Shown one piece after another: positions 11,026 through 22,700 of a stretch of 64,000 nt of DNA. Both the position numbers and the translations under genes were made by a program. The DNA comes from Heterotrichella gracilis (Eukaryota > Sar > Xanthophyceae > Tribonematales > Xanthonemataceae): assembly GCA_032358255.1 (NCBI GenBank), contig JAULBX010016304.1:1-64000 (forward strand). Direction: 5' to 3'. Numbering within the stretch: the first letter of the stretch is position 1; every line of letters starts with the position of its first letter. The notes beneath the pieces were generated by a model. That model did no database searches and had not been told where the DNA came from. It was given only the letters and a program-made list of their open reading frames with translations.

Positions 11026-13764
11026 CTGGGTGCATCAATGCAAACAACACCCACCAGGGACACTGTGCACCTGGCGGTCGCAGCCGATGCACTAGTACTG
11101 TCTGCAGTGAATACGCCAACCGTTGCATGCCATGATCCCTGTGCCTGCCATCAGTAGACATTCCACCACTCGCGGCAAGCAATCGCACTGGTCATACTGC
11201 CAAGGTATGCCAAGCGATGGGATCAGCAATTTTTGTGCTCCTAGGCCAAGGCACATAGGCGCCTTGGGCGCGGAAGGTTGTGCGTCCAAGCCTTGGCACA
11301 TCCACGCAATGCCCTGGCCGGGTCTCCAACCCCTCCTAACCTTCCCTCCCCCATCCACTCCCTCGTTTCACCTGCGGGTCCCTGGCCATAAGCCTGTCCA
11401 TATTGTACTCAAGTCACCAGAACATTTAAATGCATACCAAAATACAAAAGTAGAGTAATATAAATAATAAACCAACAAATAAAGTTATAAAATAATTTAT
11501 TAATAAAAATTCATTATCATTCACTACCCCGGGTAGTGATTGGCATTTTCCAGCCATGACCACCTTCCTTAGGAACAATGCCCAGTCTAACCGCCAGCGG
11601 GCTGTGAATTCGTGTCTATGGGCTCACACAGCGGCTGGCAGAAGGCGCTGATCATTCTCCTGCCCAGGGGGTGTAATGTGTGCCTGGGCTCCATCTGATA
11701 GGCACATGTGGAAGTGACCAGGTACACCAGGTGCTCTTACCACCCTGGTGAATTTGATGGAGGGTTTTGTGGGCAAGGCATCCGCATGGTCCATGGTGTG
11801 CACGTTAGCCAATTTGTTTACGACTGCATACAATGAAGATATCATATGCGTATATATTACGCAGCCTGCCCCTGAACAGTCCGGGCATGTTAGAGCTATG
11901 ATACGGTGGGTAATGAGCCATGGTGCTAATGGAGGTGGCACGTGTCCTGGTGGCGATGCCCTCTCCCAGGTCGCCTTGCACAGGCCCATTGGCACCCCCC
12001 TCCTATCCGGTAGGCTTGCCACCCAGGCTACCCAGGCGAGTCCACCTGTGACATCATAGACATGACAGGGGTGCGTAAGCTGCAGGCGAGGGTGCATTGG
12101 TGGGTGCGTGCGTGCGCCTGGGTGCGTGTCCTGAGTGGCCCTGGAGGGTTCAGGCGCAGGTAGATGGCCCGCACACAGCGCGTGTGCATGCGGTGCAATG
12201 GCAGCGTGGGGGTGCCAGGGACAGGGGCTGCTGCATGTTGTGGAGGGGCGTGGAGGGGCCAGCGGTGGGTACAGGATTCGATTGTGCCCTATTAGGGATT
12301 TCTGGACCCTCCTGGACCGGGAATTGTTTTCACCACCACAGCTCTGTCAGAAAGCGACCTCTCCTGCAGCCCTGGAATGCAACATGGCATGCCTGCTGCA
12401 TGCTCACACTGTGATATGTTATACAATATTTAAACATTATATTAAATACTTCATGGAGTGCGGGGGCCACCCAGAGGCTGCAATCCCGCATCATCTACTC
12501 TGATGGTGTATTTCATGGACTGCAGGGGCCACCCAGCGGCTGCGGTCCCGCATCATCTACTGCATAGCATGTGGCAGGGGCCCCAATACAGTATCAAATA
12601 AGTGGCACTCAATGGCAGTAGCACTTGCCATCCAGAGTCTCCCTGCAGACCCACCAGCCCTGCAACGAATATGATCATTTGCTGATTTGCCGCATTGCTG
12701 AATCAGCAATGCCAGCATGCCAGAATCCCTGACCATATGGCTTGCACAGTACAGTGAGCAAAGTCATCCATGATGAGCAAACCGAGGCAGCCTAGTTGGG
12801 TATCCATGATGGCCACCCACCATCTTCTCCAAAAGCCATGTGGCAAATTCCCAGCAGGAGAATACGATACCGTGCCACATGGCATCCATTCCAGTGCGCA
12901 CTGCTGGCGGCGGGGACAGCCCGCAGCAAGTTGTCATCTTCACGGACACTTAGCGTCGTACGCCTTCCGAAAAGCCGTGTATTGTATATCATATGCATGC
13001 AGGCAAGAGCTGCTGCAGCGAAAACGATAGTCTGCAATATTATAGAGAGGTGCTGCACGCACGTTTGTACTGGTAGTATCACCACTATGTGAACTTCACC
13101 TGAGGTCCTTTCGCTTCCAGGCTCGTTGAACGCTGGCCACCAGCCAAGACGCAAGTGTGAGACCAAACAGGTGAGGTGCAACGCCACGAATGATGCAGCC
13201 CAGGCTTGTATGGTGGGAATTTACCCGTCCACCGATTCGTGTGACACCCACCCACCTCGGAGGCCTCTGCCTAGACCAGTAGTTGCTACTAGCATAGTGG
13301 TATATTGTATAGTGGCAGCCAGCCTAGGCATTTCCAATTGCTTCTGTTACAGTTTCATAACCAGGTTGTCCATATGTAGCCTTAGATGCATTCCAAAGTT
13401 ATGTGCAACACTGGAACCATGGTGCACTCTGTTGCAGATCCGAGTAGGACCATGCTCCAGGCTGTACTTCCTCAGTCTAGGCTTGCAGGCTGAAAAAATA
13501 GCGGTGTTGACACATTACAAACTGCAACGGCTGTGCTGGCTGAGGCAAGGGACTAGCGGCCAGTTCACCAACAAAGTTTGCTGCATTTCACCGCCTGCCA
13601 TGCGCATGACTGCATGGCTTATGCGCGTGCACTCATTATGCATGCCTTGCATGGCGGCCAAATTGGCCTCCTGGAATGGACCAAGTGTGTAGCTTAATCT
13701 CAGCTGCAACATACATATAAACAATTTCAGTTGCTGCAGGTTGCCTTCAACGCACTTTGCAGCA
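11026..13764. other. Gene-poor spacer
   Basis: No supported exon. It holds an AT-rich stretch (11440-11520), a 62-base tandem duplication (12450-12562) and several chance open frames. The longest (13126-13692) has no recognisable motif and a composition unlike the neighbouring exons. The CHRD promoter should lie near the right end. Confidence 0.55.
12450..12562. repeat. Two-copy 62-base tandem repeat
   Basis: Units at 12450-12499 and 12512-12562 share TTCATGGA(G/C)TGC, GGGGCCACCCAG and CCCGCATCATCTACT with a few substitutions. Confidence 0.9.
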
Positions 13765-15452
13765 ATGAAGCTTCACAAGGTGCATAGCTGCGCCTTCCTG
13801 CTAGCCACCCTCAGCCAAGTCCTCAGCCTGGGTGGTGGCCAGTGTGCACGCTCACTCATGCATGAAGGTCACTCGCATGCGGAGCCTACATCAACAGCAC
13901 TTGCACCCGCACCTGCGCCTGTTCTAGACTTGGATACACCGGCGCCAACCTCAAACCCAAACTCCTATGCCTTCTATGGTGTTGCGCAGCCCATTCCCGT
14001 GGCGTATGCGCCTGGCCCTTCCCTTGAGCTTATCCCCCTGCACACCGGCAACATCGTATATATTAGGGTGAATGCCACGGGGGAGGGGGTGAAGCCGGTG
14101 CCTGTGAAGGACACAGGCTATGCGATCGTCAGCGCCACGCTGGATGGGAATGTGTTTGACTACAAGGTGAGCAGCCCAGGGATGGTCTGGTGTGGAAATC
14201 TTGGTGTTAGATGCATGCGTCCCTAGCTATATAGCATGTTGGATTGGTAGACCTAGTGGCGCCTTAAATCCGCCTTTGCGCGTCTTGTCCCTTTCTTTCT
14301 TTCCCTCTTTTTAAGTGTAAGGACTGCCTCCTAAAATATTACCACAATGGTGAAAGATTTAAATTGCGCTTCACTTCTAGCTTACTGTAGCACCTGCATG
14401 GAAAGAATTTGGTCACATTTTATGAATCCTTTGAAGTCCACTCCTGACCTGCGTTACACTTTATGTTTGTTAATTCCATTGCATGGGAAGCTAAACTCTG
14501 TCAGAATTACCAGCGCGCATCTTGAGAGGATAGGTGCGTATATCTGTACATAATTACTTTTTTATTTTTATTAATTGCCAGACTTTATCTCAAGAGCTAT
14601 GAAATGTTGTCAAATGTTGTTGGTTTGGGCACTGTAAAGGATCCAATGTATAAGGCACAAGCATAACAATATAATGTTACAACAAAATCCTAGACCTTCC
14701 CTTCAGCCATTCACCCCCCTGGACATGGCTGCAGATCACCATCTACAACGTCAAGGCGGTTACAGGAGCACATTTTGACAGCTCCATCACTGGTGCACAT
14801 TTTCCAGATTTTGAGGTGGACGAGGGGACCCCGTACCCATTGACGGCAGGGCCAAACGGCTTTGTGCTGCAGGTATGGTAATCAGCATGGAGGAGTGTGG
14901 CAAAATTGTGCAGGGTTACTTTATACGCATCATGAAAAAACAAATATATCATGAGCAATGCAGAATTTGTATAAAATATATTATCTTGCAATAAAGTGCA
15001 CACCCTGATCATCTGATATTCACTGCACCCATATGCTTGCATTGTTGAATATACAAATGGCCCATTTGCGGCAAAGCTATGGTGTCGCCAGGGGTGCAGT
15101 CACAGGGCTATAAAGCAGTCAACTCTGGTTATTGTATTGCTTATAACCCTGGACCAGGTGCTCCTAGCAAGTGGACTGTAGTGGACTTGAAATTTTCTCA
15201 CCCATAGTGCTGCAACCTGAAAGGCTTCAACGTGCAGTTTTCACTACACACTGTTTCAAACAGACTATTCCCAACGAGCCTCCCTTGCTCCCATCCCAGG
15301 GCCAGACCGTTGTCCTGCCTGTGGTGGTGGCTGCCCTGCAGTCTGGCCAGGCCTACTTTGCAGTGCACACCGTGCAGCACCCACAGGCGGACCTCAGGGG
15401 CGACGTGGAGGTGACACATGGCAGCCCGGCTGAGCCGCAGGCAACAGGCTGA
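13765..15452 (+). CDS. Secreted CHRD-domain protein
   Basis: Exons 13765-14166, 14735-14872, 15300-15452, all phase 0, give 230 residues. The N-terminus (MKLHKVHSCAFLLATLSQVLSL) is a signal peptide, so the protein should enter the secretory pathway. Residues about 40-60 are Pro/Ala/Thr-rich, as in a linker. The rest fits the CHRD domain, a beta-rich domain first described in chordin and found in bacterial, plant and algal extracellular proteins. Landmarks are YIRVNATG in exon 1, VKAVTGAHFDSSITGAHF in exon 2, and ALQSGQAYFAVHTVQHP then LRGDVEV in exon 3, the classic end of the domain. A TTG codon lies in frame upstream at 13741, but the ATG at 13765 heads the signal peptide. Function in algae is unknown; cell wall or adhesion is a guess. 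Confidence 0.85.
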
Positions 15453-16732
15453 GGGGCTGGCTGGAGGTGACACCTTGCAAGCAGGGCTGGGGTACTGTGG
15501 GGGGGTGGACGTACCAGCTACCTGAGAGGGCTGTGGGCCCGCGACACCTGTCAGTGACAGTCCTGATCTGATTCAGCCCTAGGTACCTGTTGTCACGTAT
15601 TCAACGGATTCAACGGTTGCATGGGATGATACTTGTTTGCTGAGCTGACACGCAGGCAGCAGCTTATGGCACGGCGCATTCAATGCAATTTGCGGCAATG
15701 ATTGTGTACGCTGCCGGTTGCAAAGCTGGGTTGAACTGCCTCAAAATGTGTAGTAGACGGTCCAGGCACGTGCATGATTTTACACAAGATTGTCTTCTTG
15801 CATGCAATATGTTGGTGCAACATGCTCGTAATGAAAACGTTTCACTGCGTCAGCCTGTAGTACAACATGTGGGTAGTGATGGATGACCATGCTGATGCCA
15901 CTGGCCTTGAAGGACCCATGGGATCTCAGCTGACATTGCCATATGCAGTTGTTACTGTGTGTATGTATATATGCACATGCCATTTGCACAATGCCATGGC
16001 TCATGATGGCCAAAAGTTCATGCGCACAGTGACTGTGAGATTCAATGATGCTATGATTCTGGTAGGGTTCGTGTGACATACACTCCTGTCTGTAAGCGTA
16101 CACCAGCAGAATGACCGAGGCGTGCCCATGTCTTGGCAAGACAATGCACAAGACATGTGCACATGCAAAGTGCACAATGCACCTGTTGACGCTCAGTGTG
16201 ATGCCCCTATTTTCAACATTGCGCACAAAGGCAACAGCTGTAGCGCTAATTTGGGCGATTATTTGCCACCAAAGACGTCAGCTTCACTGTCCACCCTAGG
16301 CTAGGGTAATCTTATGTCATATCATTGAACTGGGATGCCATTTGTCCCGAAAGATGGTATTTGCAAGCCAGTCACCCACAATTTCGTACAAGTCCCGCAG
16401 CACGCCTATGAAAGGGAGTGTTCCGCAAGGAGTCCTGCAAGGCCTTCAAACTTGTCACCAGCATCTCATGCATTGTCCCTAAAGCACCCTATCAAGCACC
16501 TGTCCGACACACTGAGACAACACAGTCACTATTCAGTGGACACAGCGACTTCGCGGCTGCGATACTGATGCACGGCAAGGTTGCAAGCACTTGTGCTAGT
16601 TCTAAGTTCTCCTTTGGATGAGTTACTTCTTTTTGAAAAAACTTGGCCTGGGCAATCATTCTTTCAGACCCGTTGTAAAGCTGCAGTTGAAGCCGCTGAA
16701 TACTCGGAGGGTCACCAGTGCCACTTGCGAAG
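15453..16732. other. Spacer between CHRD and eIF2B gamma genes
   Basis: No exon or RNA gene recognised. Open frames on both strands are short and overlap each other. The eIF2B gamma promoter should lie towards the right end. Confidence 0.5.
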
Positions 16733-19700
16733 ATGTTTGCCACCCAAGCTGTGCTCCTCACAGGAGGCACCGGCAACAAGCTGCAGCCCTTGACAGCCAA
16801 GCAAACGGCAAAGGTCCTGCTGCCGGTGGCCAACAGGACGTTGCTTTCCTTCCCTCTTAGGATGCTGGAGGGTGGCGGCATCAGGGAGCTGTTTGTGGTA
16901 GGTTTGGGACCCATGCCTGTTGCTGGCAACCCATGTGGGCATGGCTATATCTTGCCACATAGATACGACGTCGTCTCAGCTGCATTGTACTATCTATCAG
17001 GCGGGTGGTTGGCTGGTCAGTGACTGCATGGATGCCACAGGCTATCACTTACCAGCTACACCACGTTCCTGATAGATAGTATAATGCAGCTGAGACCTAG
17101 CAGCAGCGTGCTTGTCAATGACAGAGCGCATGGCTTCTATAGTTGGGTGCAGCCCCTCTTGCCATGCATGCAGTGGCACTGCAGTGCCTGCTTGTGCGGG
17201 CTACATCCTGCTGCGGTCCAGGAAGAGTGACTCACGTGCCTGTGAGAAGGTCATGCACTCCTGTCCGTTCACAAGGCCCTACTAGGTGACATTGTGCCAG
17301 CCCTATCATGGGGTCTGCTGCCCCCTTTACTGTCAAGGATGCTCACATAGCCACTGACAGGATACCAACCAGCGCTTATGTGTGCAGGGAACACTCAACC
17401 CACCGGGTCCCCACAGTGGTTCAACCGGGGCAGGAAGGCCTCTAAGCAAGATCAGTACATCACATGGGATCAATTCCCCAGCCTACAGGTGCACCACTTC
17501 ACTTCAAACACAGTATCACATGGTCGTGCTCTACCGAGATCCACCCCCCCTTGCAGATCGCCCAGGGCAACCACCAGTACCAACAAATCAAGCTGTGGCT
17601 GGCCCAGTCCTACCACGGGCCCATGGCGGTGGAGGTGAGCGAGGTATCAGAAGGCACCGGCACAGCCGATGCGCTGCGCCAGGTGGCAGGCCAGCTCACC
17701 ACAGAGAACTTCATCGTGCTGTCGGGAGACCTGGTGGCCAATGTGTCCATCAGGGCTATGATGGTGCAGCACTCGGTGGCTGGGGCGGCAGTCACGGTGC
17801 TTGCCAAGAGCAGGAAGACCCTGGCGTCGACCGAGACGATGCCAGGGGTGCCGCCCAGGGGCGTGGACTGCATGGGTGGGTGCAGCATGGTGCTATCATG
17901 GGGTGTTATGCAGTGCATGCAACATCCACCTGTTGGCAACTGCCACATTGAAGGGTTGATGGCACTCGAAGAGTTGCAGGCTGTGTACATGCAGGTGATG
18001 CACTCTCAGATCTGTTTGCGCCACAGCGGGAGTGAGTGAGTGGTACAGTATTTCCGTCTGGCCCAGCTCAGAATATGTTGCAGGCTTATCTTGAGATGAG
18101 CATCCAACATATTCTGACCTGAGCAGACACAATTACTGTACCACTCACCCTCTCCCGCTGAGGCGAACCCCGATGTGTCTTACAGGCCTGATACCTAAAT
18201 AACCTTGTAGATTAAATGTAATGTAAGGGTTTACATAGGGCAAGCTTCACCTGCCGCAGGGCCGCCCAGACTACTATAAGTGTGATTTAAGGGTTTGCAT
18301 AGGGCCTGTCCTTCACCTTCCCACTGGCCCCTACCACCCGCTTGATGCAGGCCTCAAGGTCGAGGATGCGCAGGCACAGCAGCTGCTGTTCTACGCCAGC
18401 AACCCAGACGCGCTCCAAAATTTCAAGGTTCCCATGTCGGTCATCGACCGCGTCGGCCATTTCACCCTCCGCACCGACCTCACAGATGTGCATCTGTACA
18501 TCTTCAAGAGGTGAGTTGCACTTGTAATTATATACCAAAAAGTTAATGTACTACACTACACAACTGCGGTTGTGCTTTCTCAGGTGGAATGCGCACTGTG
18601 GCCTTGAACGTAATGTTGCAAGGTTGTTTCCTGGCGACAAGTGCACAGGGTGTGGCTAAAGGTACATAGCTGTCATCACTCTGTGAGATGGAATTCCTGG
18701 CTTTGGGAATAAAAGCGTACACAGTATGCTTTTGGATCAAAGCAAGGCATTCCTCCCACATAGTGATAGCAGCTTAGTATGTTTAGCCACACATGCATGT
18801 ATGCAATATAAGCACGCCTGTTTAGGGTTTAGGGCTTACCCAATAGAAGTCCTCCCGTCTCTGTGGAACCACATGGACTAAACCAAGCCCCTGCAAAACT
18901 CGCGGTTGCCACCTGTGTGCGCATATGCCAAGCGGCTTTGTCTCCAGTGTTGCCTCTGCTTAGAAAGTGGTGAGTCCTTTCCACAGGTACAAGCTGTTTA
19001 GAGTTTAGGGTTTAGGGTTGGCGAGGCTGTCATTTAGGGTACTGCCGGTTCGTTCGCCTAAAAGGCTATGGGTTAAAAAAACCCGAATTGATTGACGATT
19101 TTGTGATTATAGCATCCCCGTGGGTATATCCTTGAGACAAAGAGGCCAGTTTGCCGCATATCATTTCCCCACCCCCCTGAGGCCCGTTGAATGGGTGCCA
19201 CGTCAGCAGTGACGTGGCACTTTTGGACCAATACATGCCCAAGACAAACGTTATAGCATTAAAGGTTTGTCAGGCACATTAAGAGAGGTAAAAGTAACTA
19301 GTTGAATGCAACAGCCCATACTAACTCACTCTGTGCAAAAAACAATATCTACATGTCATTTTTATGTCAACTTGTATGGGGAAATGAAATGCCATACGAT
19401 ATCCCTTCTCGCTCCTTGCAACGGGACTCAAAGGGTACATATTGTTGTTCTTATTTTAATCTTGCTCCTCGCAGAGCAGCTCATTCACGTTGTCCTTGTA
19501 TACAATCGCCAGCCTTTACTTTACTCAGCCAGACGGAGACTGCTGGTGACAGCTGCCTGGTCCTGTGCCTGTAATTCAAATCAGCTTGCAAGACCATGGT
19601 GGTCTATTTAACAACCCAACGAGACCATGGCCTTGTTGGATTTAAACAGGTTCTCATGGACACGATAGCTGTTTTGAGTTTCAAGCACAGGACCAGGCAG

Positions 19701-22700
19701 CTGTCACCAGCAGTCTGTGTAGTGTACTATGCATAGGATACCCCACAGAAACCCTTCTATTGACAAGCTTGATTCCCTCCCCTCCCCTCCTGCTCCCCTG
19801 CCCCTCCCAGGTCTGCGGTCATGCCCCTCCTTGCCGCCAAGCCCAAGCTGCACAGCTTGAAGTTTGAGCTGCTGCCCTACCTGGTGCGGCACCAGTTCAG
19901 CGCAAGGGGTATTAGGGCACAGGAGGCAGAGGAGGTGAACAGGGCCCGCTCAGGTGGGTGCAGGGGGATAGGTGTATCTGGGGGTTCAGGATGACTGATT
20001 TTATCCCAGTCTTCGTTATTATGGTGCCACCATCTTTTGAGTAAGCAATGCGAAGGACAAAGTCTGCGGCTTGATCGGCGCAGCATGTGCAAGGCTGCCT
20101 ATTACGAGGGCTGTATATGATTAGTAATTTCTGATGAACAATGACATTGCGGCTGTATGGCTTAAAGTTCAGCGGCGCTGCATGCGGCATGTGTCGGTAC
20201 AATAAGTACGTATTGAATTTGACCGTCAATTTGTGAATGTAGGTATGTCTGGGTGATTAGCAAAATGTACATAAATAGGGCAAGCAGCAGTTTCTGGTCA
20301 ATGTTGATCGGGTGCAAGAAGTGTGGAGCCCTTGACATCCCTGTCCATAACCTCCCCACTGTTAACCGCAATTAGTATCACTCACAACTCTTCTCTTTCC
20401 CCTGCCTTACTGGACAATTTCCCACCTGCAGTGACCTCGTCCGTCTCGGAGGCTGGCACAGCGTTCCAGGACTTCAACACCAGCGAGGGAGAGTCTGCGC
20501 CTTTATCTTTCTACTGCCAGGTGGGCTGGTTTAGGGTTTAGGGTTTAGGGTTTACGGTTTTCATCTTTCTACTGCCAGGTGGGTTGGTGTAAGCCTTGAA
20601 GTCTCACGACGCAAAAATCACCACCAAAAACCACTTCACACATATCACTGCAACAATCACAACAATCAATGGATGCGGCATGGCATTAACCATCAATAAT
20701 GAAAGAATGAAGGGAAATGTGTAATAGATGAAGAGCCAAGAATAGCCAATAAATAACTTGCCTGGTACCTTGTACTGCCCAGTGTGGCATTTCAATCAGG
20801 GCATTTTGCCTCTGACTAGCTACCGTAGCTGCTTCAGTAATCACCACCATCAACAACGAGGCTGCCAGCAGTTCGGTGCGTTCCCTTCCATGACTGACCT
20901 TTGACCAGCCAAGGACGTAACTGAATTAATGATAAGCAATGGAAGAAGAAGAAAGAAAGAAAGAAAGGGAACGCACAGAGGCGTAGTTAGGGGGCCACTG
21001 GCTCGCACCAGGGCACCACACCAGCCAGAACGGCTGGTCAAGTAATTAGCCAATGCCCGCAGGCATGGCATGCAGAAGGGTTTGGCGTTTAGTGTACACA
21101 GCATAGGAGCCTTGAATAGCAATGGAAACAACCACATTCATGACCACAGATACGACCAAATTCATTGATGCTCACCTGCACGCCTGTTCCCTCCCCACTT
21201 CCAGGTGTTCAGGGCGCCCGGGGACTGCTTCTGTCAGCGTGCCAACACACTGCACACCTATGCAGAAGTCAACCGGTGGGTGGTGAACATGTTTTTAGGG
21301 TTTAGGGTCTGAAGGAGGAGGGGAACCACGCATGTACGCGGAGGTCAACTGGTGGGTGGTGAAAAGTCTTAGAAAAAAAAAGAAACGGCTCGTTGTATGA
21401 CTACAAACTAAACCCTAAACAGCCCGTCATATGACTAACCAGGAACTGTGCACAGCCTGGTTTGTAACTGAGCTGTGAGTATGAATGTGATTTTGCTTTC
21501 CTGGCCATGTGTCCACTGGCGGGACTTGGTCCTGCCGGTGGCAAGAACATGGCAAGAAAGGCTAAAGCACATTCCTACGTGCATCTCAGCTAGCAACCGG
21601 GCTGTACACAGTCCCTGTTTAGGGTATAGGGTCCCTGTTTAGAGTCTAGGGTCCCTGTTTAGGGTCTAGGGTCCCTGTTTAGGGTCTAAGATCTTACAAA
21701 GTCCCTGTCTAGGGTCTTGATGCATGCCATCATGGCCTAGAGTACAGCCAATGAGGCAGCCAGGCTTGCTTACTAGTTTCAATGAATCTGCGTTGGTGTT
21801 GTTCAGAAAGGCAAGTTCATGGTTTTTGTTCAATCGAGGAAATTATCTGTATAGGTTTTTTAAACAAGCCATCATGGCGCACTGTAGCGAGCAATAACAA
21901 TGGACGTTGGTTGAACTTTTTCAGGATGTGCAAGCCTGGTTTGCTGCAGTCAAGCAGGCGACCATCAGGAGTCCTAAGGTCCTCAGGTCCTCTGAGGTGA
22001 TTGCTAGTTCCAATTGAAGTGACCTTATCAAATCCTTCTTCAAGGGATTCTTGTTGCATGCACCTGCTGGTGATGAAATTATGTGCAGGGTGTTGCAAAC
22101 CCACATCCAGGAGCATTCCTTCCTGACATTGCACTGTTCATCCCATCACATGCTGCAGCACCCCTGGGTGAGCATCATGTACAAGATAGGGCCTAGTACA
22201 TATGTGGGCACCCATCCTTTCTTTTATGTATCAGATGTACGCACTATTGCCACCAGCTGGCTCCATATATGTTGTATACTAGGCCAGTGCAAGGCTTGAT
22301 GCGCATCCAGTGGTGCTCAATTTTAGCAGTGCTGCACCCCACAGGGGTCGTATTAGTAACGCTGAGCAGCTAAATGGAGGAAACCTAGAGAGTGGGAGAC
22401 ATCGTAGTGAGGTTGTGGAAAAACTAGGTAGTCTCTCCCCTACCATCACCAGGATGTCTACCACCCACTAGGTTTCCTCCATGTAGCTGTTCAGTGTTCA
22501 ACACGCATGAGGCGCAATTGCAGATTGCAGTAATTTAAAATTTGAATACACTACTGGCGGCTTTCAGCAACACCAGCAGCAAAACAGGGCTGACTACCAA
22601 CACACAGGTCTGATAACCGAGCTGACCCATGTTGGCTACAAACCAGTAAATAACCATTGAACAGGTGGCGGACCCCAATATTAATGTATCACATTGTAAT

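Noticed and set aside
13126-13692. 188-codon open frame on the plus strand
   Set aside because: No recognisable domain and a composition unlike the exons nearby. It overlaps a minus-strand open frame and is cut by no plausible splice signals. Treated as chance.
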